From assembly GCA_036768485.1 (NCBI GenBank), contig JAVLUZ010000208.1, forward strand, positions 1,117,529 through 1,181,528: DNA of 64,000 bases, read 5' to 3'. The translations under genes and the position numbers were made by a program. Under the pieces are notes generated by a model. The model was not told the origin of the DNA. It ran no database searches and saw nothing but the letters and a program-made list of their open reading frames with translations. The stretch's first letter is position 1, and each line of letters opens with the position of its first letter. The DNA comes from Mermis nigrescens. Taxonomy: Eukaryota > Nematoda > Enoplea > Mermithida > Mermithidae. This document shows positions 53,401 through 63,700 of the stretch, piece after piece.

Positions 53401-54632
53401 ACCTTGATTTTTTGATCGAAGAGCAAAAAGAAAATAAAAAGGGCCAAAAAACCCACGCCTTTTTCTAAACATCGGAAGGGATTAAACATCTGTTCTATGG
53501 GTGTTGGAGGGAAAGACCGACTTTGGGTACGGATGGAGAAAAATAGAATCATAGATCCAGTATTTTTGTACAAGGTCCCTTTGTACATGTACAAAGATGG
53601 TCCCCAAAAGTCTTTGTACATTTTGTACATGCAAATGTTTGTGTTCTATAATATGCTACACGGTACAATAGCGATTTTAGTGTTAAAACAGAATTTTTTG
53701 ACCTTTGGTAGTGTATTTTAGCTGATTTCTGGGTTGTCTGATGCCAAAAATTACTAAAAATTGTCTCAAAACGGCGCTAGGCGCCAAAAAATTTGAAATT
53801 TTTCCATTCTGAACTCAAATTCTGCCATTATAACGGTATGTAGAACAGACAAATAATCGTTTCGGCGCGAAGCGCCAACATTTTTGGGAAATTTACACCT
53901 TCTTACACTTTTTGTCTTCCCAAAATCTTTTTACATGTACAAACGGTCCCGAAAAGTCTTTGTACATCGGAAAAATCTTTGCCGAATACAAAAAACCGTG
54001 CATAAACCGAACAAAAAAGAAGTAATAAGATGTACATAGTACAAATGAGCCCATAAATGCAACAGAGGAGTTTGGGGTACCCCTCCACTAAAAGTCGGGC
54101 GTGTCCTCCCATCTCACCCGAAGTCGGACGTCCCCTCCCTTTCTCCCAAAGTCAGAAAATTTTTGACCCCCGCCCCGATTTTTGGAAAAAAACGCATTTT
54201 TCGGCCATTTTTGCGTTTTTTAGCATTTTTGGCCAAAATTTGGAGGTCATTCACCCCCTCCCGCCTAAATGGTGGACGGCCCCCCTCATCCAAAATTTCG
54301 AGCCGTTATACATAGGAGTAAGATTAATTAGATTAAAGAAAAGCACCGTCCCTATCCCCATTACGTGTATGGATAAGTCCCTGTTACGCGCTTAAAAAAG
54401 GACCAAGATGTCACGAAATAAAAATATAAAAATGGAATGAAAATAAAAGAAATAAAATGCAGTGCACGACAAATATAAAAAGAATGAAGATAAAATTAAA
54501 AAATAAAAGATATAATAAGATAAGAATAGAGTGAAGAAGATGAAATCGAATAATTAAAATGAATAAATTATAATATTGTTTATTTAATATAATTATTTAT
54601 TTATTTTTATTTTTTATTATTTTTATTTATTT

Positions 54633-54700
<68 letters not shown>

Positions 54701-57700
54701 TTATTATTTATTTATTATTTATTTACATTATTTATTTACACAATAATTATTTATTTATTTATTTAAATTATTTATTTACACAATAATTTTATTTCATTAT
54801 TTATTTACACAATAACATACATATAAATAATAGAATATGAATAAAATTGGAAATAAAATCGGAAGAATGAGTAAAGAAATAAAGAATGAAGATACATATT
54901 ATAGACAGCCAGCGAATCTAAAAGAATAAAAAAACCTAAAATGCGGAAAAAACAGAAGCACACAAAGTACATAAAATATTCAGGATAATAAAAAAATCAA
55001 AAAATAATTAGAATAAAGAAATGTAAATTAATGATAGAAGCTGATGTGCATAAGAATGAAGAGAACAAATTGTGATAAAACCATATTTGAAAAAAGTCAA
55101 AATAAAATTTCTTCATAAAAAGGTTTGGAAATTTCGATTTATACGTAAAAAATTTGACAGATAAAAATAAATTAAATTTAATTAAATATATAAAATGAAT
55201 AAAATAAAGTAATTAAGTCGAATGAAACAAAAAAATAAATATAGTTGAATAAATAAAATAGAGGAAAAGAAACCAAAATAAAATTAAACAAAATAAATAA
55301 AACGAAAGATATAATTATGAGAATAAAGATTAAGATCAAAAGTAACCATACTGATCACTTCCACATATCAAGATTTTTTTATCGTGTATGAAAAAATTCT
55401 ACATATCAAGATTTTTTTTAATCAGATTTCAGGATTTTTGCGGATTTTTTTATCATGATTTCGACTTCTTTTTTATCATTATTTTAATTTTCAAAGCATG
55501 TAAGTCCTAATTTCGAACTCAAATATAATTTTAATATAATTTTAAAATACGAAGATTCACCAAAAATGCCTATTCTTGTTGTCGTCATACATGATCGTTT
55601 GGGGGAGGGGTGAAAAAATAAAATAGTCTTAAAAAGATAAAAATAAAAAAATGAAATGAAAATTATACTTCTTACCATACATGATCTTGGGGGGTTCGGG
55701 GGGTTCACCCCCCGCAGAATCATTTTTCACCCCCGCGAAAAAATTTTCACCCCCCCCAGAATTGGCGATTTTTCGAAAGTTTCCAAAACTTACCTGAAAA
55801 TTGGTAGAAAAAGTGTCTTTTTAAGGGTTTTTGGTCATCTATTTGCTCAAAATCGCCAAATTTTCGGCGCTTCGCGCCATATATTCATGTTTTAAGCGAT
55901 ATATTGGTCAATTTATTCGACTTTTTCCGAAATTTTTTTCATGATGTTATGCTCTAGAAGGATAGAGTATCGTCAGAAACGCCAAAAAACAATGTTTTCA
56001 ACGCGTACTGGCCATTTTTTTGGGTCTAAAAAAGGCACTTTAGGTTTTCGACCCCCCCCAGAATTCCCATGCTGTGCATATATGCTTCTCACCCCCCCTC
56101 CCCACAATTCGCAATTTTTGAAAAATTTCCGAGAAATTCGTAAAAAGATGCTATTTGTAGTACATACGTAGTCTTTAGCTTCCTGTTTGCTCAAAAAAGT
56201 CAAATTTTCGGCACTTCGTGCCAGATACAAATTTTTTTGACTACATTTTGTCCAATTTGTTTGAATTTTTCGATTTTTCGCGGAAATTTTTAACGTTTTT
56301 ATGCTCCAGAAAAGATAGAGCATCGTCAGACACGCCGGAAAACGAACGATGTTTTTGACGCGTAGCCACCATTTTTGGAGGGCTAGAACAAGCAGTTAAA
56401 AATTTCACCCCCCCCAGAATTTCCATGCCGTGCATATCTGATTAAACCCAGAATTTTCCATTTTTTAAAAAATTAAAGAAAACGTCCTGTTTTAAGCGTT
56501 TTTAGCGGTGTTTTAATTCCAAAAAGGTCCATTTTTTTCGCAAACAGCCATTTTTGACTAGATTATCCGGAATTTCATTGAATTTCCCTCGAAATTTTTC
56601 AGTAATTTTATCGTCTATGAAAAACGAGCATCGTCAGATGATTTTACTCATTTTTGAGGCCAACTAAGTGGATGGCCATTATAATAAAACACATTTCAAA
56701 TATACAACCAGAAAAACACTGCAAAGAACAACATACTGACAGAAGTACGGATTTATTTTTTATTATAATTATGTACATTATACGAATTATTACCTAATGA
56801 TTATGATAAATTATTAATTACCAATTATTAGTGATTACTCAATGACGTACATGTAACGGCTCGAAATTTTGAGTGGAGTCCCCGCCCCGGCCCATTTTTG
56901 TTGAAGAGAGAGGAGTAAATATCCTCAATTTTTAACCAAAAACGGCCAAAAACGCCTAAAAATGGCTAAAAACGCCTAAAAATGGCCAAAAAACGCCTCA
57001 AACTGGCCAAAAATTCGATTTTTTCCAAAAATCGGGTGGGTGCGTCGCAATTTTCCGCCTCTGGGGTAGAAGATGGGGGACAAACCGACTTTAATTAAGG
57101 GGTTCCCCCTCCCCCTCTAACATGTATGCTTAATGACCAATTATTACTCAATAATTAACAAGTGGATTATTACATTCGCATATGTAGAGGCCCTACATGT
57201 ATATACAGCATGAGAATTTTGGAGGGTCCGGTAAGGTTCGGAAAATTTTAAAAATTGCTCTTTTTTGGCTAAAAAACGATGGGTATAGGCAGTATTTTTT
57301 GTATTCGGCAAAGATTTTTCCCGATGTACAAAGACTTTTCGGGACCGTCTTTGTACATGTGCAAAGACTTTTGGGAAGACAAAAATTGCAAAAAAAGTCT
57401 AAAATTCGGAAAAATTTCGGCGCTTCGCGCCGAAATGAGTAATTGCGTGTTCTATATATCTTTATAATGACAGAATTTGCATTTCAAAAGTAAAAATGTC
57501 AAATCTTTTCGGCGCTTCGCGCCGTTTTGAGACAATTCTTAGTGATTTTAGCCCTTAGAGACCCAGAAATTAGCTAAAACACACTACGAAAAGTCGAAGA
57601 ACTCTGTTTTTACCACACTAAAGTCGCTGCTATACCATATTATAGTGCCCAAACATTTTGTGTGTACAAAATGTACAAAGATTTTTAGGAAGACAAAAAC

Positions 57701-60700
57701 TGTAAAAAAGTGTAAAATTCCCAAAATTTTCGGCGCTTCGCGCCGTACTGATGAATTATTTGTCCTATATATCTTTAAAATGGCAGAATTTGCATTTAGA
57801 ATGGAAAAATGTCAACATTTTTGGCGCTTCGCGGCCTTTTGAGATAATTTTTAGTAATTTTTGGCGTCAGAAACCCAGAAATTAGCTAAAATACACTACC
57901 AAAGATCGAAAACCCTGTTTTACCACACTAAAATCGCTACTGTACTATATTATAGTACACAAAAATTTGCAGGTACAAAATGTACAAAGACTTTTGGGGA
58001 CCATCTTTGTACATGTACAAACGGACTTTGTACAAAACAAAAACACTGGGTATAGGTGAAAAATGTGTTTTTATCTTCCGAAACAACGCTCGTTCTTTTC
58101 AAAACATGAAAACATTTAAAAAATCTCGAACAAAATTGAAAAATTCGAGTGAATTTAACAAATTATAGCCGAAAAATGTGTATGTGACGCTAAGTGCCGA
58201 AAATTTGAGATTTTTGAGCAAAAACGAGCTTGAAGCGCTTGAAAAATTATTCGCGAAAAATCAAAAATTCCGGAGGGTCGCAACCATACATACATGCACA
58301 GCATGATTATTCTGGGAGGGTGAAATTATAAAGTGCGTTTTTCGGGGTCCAAAAATGATACGTACGCGTCAAAAACATCGTTTTTCAGTGTTCCTGAAGA
58401 TACTCTATCTTTCTAGAGCATAAAAACATTGAAAAAATCGAAAAAAATCCAAAAAAAACCAGAAAAGTCGGAACAAATTGTACAAAATATAGCAAAAACA
58501 TGAGTATAATGGCGCGAAGCGCCGAGAATATGGCGCTGTTGAGCAAATAGCTAAAAACACTTAAAAAAGAAACTTTCCTACAAATTTTTAAAAATTTTTT
58601 TTCGGAACTTCCAAAAATTCGTCAATTCTGGAAAGCAGGGTGAAAAAATTTTTGCGGGGGCTGAAAATTTTTCCAGGGGGTGAAAACCCCCCCAGATCAT
58701 GTATGGTCGCAGCCATTTTACGGGGAGGGGGAGAAGAGGTCAGTAGCCATTATGCGGGTCAAACCCCCTCCATTAGCACGTAAACTAACGGCCCGAAATT
58801 TAGGGATTTGGCATTTTTTACCGCTAGTCAGTAAATCTAGCAAGCTGCTGTTAAAGGACCGACGACAACATATTGCCGTTGTAAACTAAATCAGTACTGA
58901 ATACTAATCACGAATTAAATAGGTGATATGCGTAGGCTAAAGTAATAAATTCAATTGTTTAAAGAAGCCGTTCGTCAGTGTAAACTGAATTGAATTATTG
59001 ATTTTTATCACATAAATAATATAAACTGTATTTAGCGCACGAAATGCCTACATACAAGTCGAATTCAGTATTATTGAATTAATTAATAATAAAATATATT
59101 TAACTTAATAACTGGAAAATGTATAATTACGATAGGAATGCAGTGAGTCACGCCATCTCCGCTGTCAATCACAAGACCGGTTAAGCTACGCTCGCTCAAT
59201 TCGCGACCTTGCCACGAAGCTGCTAAGGCGAGCACGGCCTAACGTAAATAAAATTAAAATATGCATAAAAATGTTTGAAAATAAATTTTAAAAATTACAA
59301 AAATTTAAAAAATATCAATACCTATTAAAAATATAAAATAATCCTAATTTTATTTAAATTTCTATGAATAATTGAATTAAATAATCGTTGAACAAATGCA
59401 TTAATCAACGAACGCAATTTAATGCTTCAGAGTACGCTAAATCGTAGTACATTATTTATTCATTTAAAAAATTTTCGAATTTCAATTTTTTTATCAAATG
59501 ATTGCATTTGCCTAGTTTTTAGCTGCAGTCATTAAAAGATACATAGTATGTATGAATGGCATGACCAGTAGGTAGAATAAAAATATTTAAAAATAAATTT
59601 AAAAGAATACAGGAACTTTAAAAATATTAATATGGAGAAAATTGTGAAATACATCGTTTTAATTTTATTCAAATTTCTGTGAATAATTGGAATGGATAAA
59701 TATATTTTAAACAAAATGTATTCATCGATGGAGGCAATTTAAAGCTAGTACGGTAAAACATTATCCATTTATTTTAGAAATTTTTTAGGTCTAAAAATTT
59801 TATTTTTGAATGATCAGATTCCCAAGCGGATTAGAAGTCAGAAATAAAAAAAGGCAAATAAAAGCAAAATTATGAAAAATAAACGAAATCATACGCAAAA
59901 AATAAAATTAGTATAAAAATGGTCACCGTAGCTTTTTCAAATTGGCGTACCTGAACTGCAATGTACAAACCCGGCACGTTGAAAGTTTCAAACATAATTT
60001 CGGCAGTGTATTCGCGATTTTCGGGCGTATTCAATGGCGGTTCTGTCTAAAGTGTAAACAAGAATTACTGTAAGGCCTTGAGTATAATCCAGGATTACTG
60101 TAATGTCTTATGTGTAAACAATGATAATTTTATTGCCTTAAGTGTAAACAAGAATGAATGTAGTGTCTTTAGGGTAAAAATGATTACTTTATTGCCTCGA
60201 GTGTAAACAAGAATGAATGTAATGTCTTTAGTGTAAACAAGGATTATTATAAGGCCTCAAGTATAAGCAAAGATTACTGTAATGTCTTATGTGTAAACAA
60301 TGATAATTTCGTTGCCTTAAGTGTAAACAAGAATGAATGTAGCGTCTTTAGCGTAAACAATGATTACTCTATGAATGAATGTAATGTCTTAAGTGTAAAC
60401 AAGGATTACTGTGTCTTAGTGTAAACAACGATTACTATAATGTCTTAAGTGTAAACAAGAATTAGTGTAGCTGAAAAAAATCGTTCCAAATCAATGTATT
60501 GCACTTACTAACAAAAAGTAATGATCTTCCGGTTCGGCTCTGAGATACTTAAAAATGCATTGTTCCCAAAATCGTTCCATCAAATCCCAGTCTTCGACGA
60601 GGCCGTGCCTGATCGGCCACTTAAAGCGAAAAATCAATAATTTTACTAAGAATCAAAAGTTAATATTCAATAAAATTCTAAATAAAAAGAACAGTTCGCA

Positions 60701-63700
60701 TTCAACATTAAATAAAAATAAACGACATAAAAATTCGACATAAAAAAGATTCAAGCTAATAAACAAATCGAGTAAAAATATAACATAACGGATGTTCTTC
60801 GAAATCGGAATAATAAAGAAATAGGAAAAAGCAACCTTGTGAACATGACTGACCATTATTATGATCAAAGATTTAGGCTAAGAGTCAGAGGTCGGCTTCA
60901 AATAGCCAAATTTTTTATAACGTCGATTAAAAAATTTGGAAAAGTGCCAAATTAGCGATAAAACAAGCTAATTGCCTAATTAAAAATAGGAAAAAATGGC
61001 CGAATTCTGACTAAAGAATCGAAAAAAGAACAAAAAGGCATATCCATTCATCACTGCCCATCATTTTCAATTGTTCTGATTTCATACCTCGTCTATTTAT
61101 TTAGCTTTATTTTTTATTTTTGTATACTTATCACTAATTTTCCATTTTCTGCATTTTGTTCAATTTTTATTATTTCAAATCTAATTTTTACAGCAATTTT
61201 ACAATATAACCTTGACGGCGTAGTTGACCGCCGAAAGAGCTTCGTCGCCTATGAAAAAATCCAAATCGTCGACGCCTTTCATCGAGCGTCCGCCGATGCC
61301 CGCGCTTTCTTTGACGGCTATCGCTTGAAAAAAGCGAGACATTCCACATTATCACAATTCGAATTCTGGAACGCACACATGATCTGGGGGACGCGTTTTT
61401 TTTTTTGGGGGGGGGGTTTCCACCGCCACCCCACCCTCCAAGAGATTTCGCGCCCCAAAAATTTTTGACCTAATTAGAATTCACGAATTTTCTTAAGCAT
61501 CGATATTTTCCAAAAATCGCGGAAAAGGTGCTGTTTTAGGCGCTACCAGCTATATATTTGCTCATAAGTACCAATTTTACAGCGCTTCGCGCCGTATACT
61601 CATTTTTCGACTATATTTTATTCGACTTTTTCGAATTTTTTCGATGTTTTTTTCAAAATTTATTTGTTTTTCATGCTGTAGATCGATAGAGCTTTGATAG
61701 AAACGCCGAGAACCGACGTTTTCAACGCTCTGCGCCCAAAAAAGGCACTTTAACATTTAAAACCCTCCTCTAGAATTCTTATGATGCGCGTGTCTAACGG
61801 GAGGTCCTGGCTTATTTTTCTTTTTTCAGAGCGGGAGTATTTATATATGACTTTAATTTTTGGCTAAAAATTGCAAAAAAGACAACTAGGATGGGCCTAA
61901 AAAGCAAGTTTCCGCCAAAAATCGAAGTCAAAATTTGCCGGCCTTAAGGAGATGGAGAAGACGACGAACTTTGGTTGAAGGGACCCATCCCCTCTTACGT
62001 GTTAGCCCCAAATTTGAGCAGTATCACGAATTATTACGCGGAAGTGTCAAATATTTGGCGTTACAAAAAACAGGGAAAATGGGGAAAATGAACCGAATTG
62101 GCGTGAAATGCTTGATGTCCAAGATTAGTTAAGACATTTTTAGGGTCAACGGTCAAGCGTGAGCCTAATAAGCTCGTAAGAAATTTTCACGAATTTACAT
62201 TTCCCTTTACTTTTTTCAGCATATTTACTAGGGATGCAACGGGTACCTCGGACCCGGACCCGTTATTACCCGGTTCTTTTTTGGACTGACCCGGACCCGG
62301 ACCCGTTATTGAAAATTTTTGAGACCCGGACCCGGAACCGGTAAAATTTTGCTTGAAAAATAACGGGTAACGGGTATTAAAAAAATTTAAAAAGATGCGA
62401 ATGATGAAAGACTTGAATGGCGACTAAAGACTTTATTTCCAACTTCTAAATCGTCACATTAATACCAGATAGTATTTCAAAAACAATCAGATTCATCTAC
62501 TTGTATTAGTTTAAGAGGCAATGAATCAGGGTCAAGGTGTTTTTGAATTTGTTCAAATTTTTTTCTGTTTGCAGGGGCGGATTTGAGGTTGGCGGGAGGG
62601 CGGCTGCCCCCCATAGGCCAAAAATATTCGGCGAGATAAAGAATTTTATGCAATTTGCAATGATTTTTATCCGTCAGTGACCATAATTTCTCAAAATTTT
62701 CCTGCGCAGCGCCGAATGACATTTATTTACTTTCTTGGCGACCTGGAGCACGGTTTTTTTCTATTCGGCAAAGATTTTTACCGATGTACAAAGACTTTGG
62801 GACCGTCTTTGTACATGTACAAAGATTTTCGGGATGACAAAAATTGATGAAAAGATTTGAAATTCGCAAAAATTTTCGGCGCTTCGCGCCGTAATGAGAC
62901 AATTGTGTATCCTATATATCTTTATAATAGCAGAAATCGCATTTCGAAAGGAAAAATGTCAAATTTTTCGGTGCTTCGCGCCGTTTTAAGACGATCTTAA
63001 TGATTTTTGCCCTCATAAAACCAGGAATTACATAGCTAAAATACTCTACCAAAGGTCAACAACTCTGTTTTTACCACATTAAAGTCGCTACCATACTATA
63101 TCATAGTACTCAAAAATTTGTGTGCACAAAATGTACAAAGACTTTTAGGGACCATCTTTGTATACACATGTACAAAAGGACCTTGTACAAAAAAACACTG
63201 CCTGGAAGCCATTTCCTGTTCATGTAGGTTTCAAAACAATTTTAACAGCAGAAACAGCTATTTTTTGCACAGTTTTCTTCTATTTTCAATTAAAATTTCG
63301 ATGTTTCGCATCAAATGCTATAAATATAGGAAATCAAGCAGTAAATCATGCTTCTAGACTTCTATCCGCAATAATTCGAGCAATTTTTTATCAATACGTC
63401 TCAAATCTGGATCGTTTCTGCCCCACTTTTTTTGCTAAAAAAATTATAGACATATATCACCTTTAGATGTATAAATAATTATTCAAATCACTTATTCAGG
63501 AACTTTAACTTCTTGTTGACTGACATTCTGAAAATAAGAAGGAATCACGCAATCTGAGTGCATTAAAAAATTAGCTGTATATGAATAATAGGACCATTTT
63601 GTTCATATAAGACATAATTCACAAATTCTCGTGGACCCGGACCCGGACCCGAACCCGTTATTTTTTTCAGACCCGGACCCGTACCCGTTATCTGAAAAAT

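Larger units (their letters stand above)
57196..58775. mobile_element. Family C element split by F4 and C1
   Basis: Starts ACATGTATATACAGCATGAG, continues to ACGAT at 57280, resumes after F4 at GTGAAAAATGTG, reaches GGAGGGTCGCAAC, and resumes after C1 at CATTTTACGGGG...GGGTCAAACCCCCTCC. The same order without interruption is seen at 25444-25830. Confidence 0.75.

Noticed and set aside
60047..60508. CRISPR-like spacing of short repeats
   Set aside because: Units are head to tail with no unique spacers, in an animal intron.
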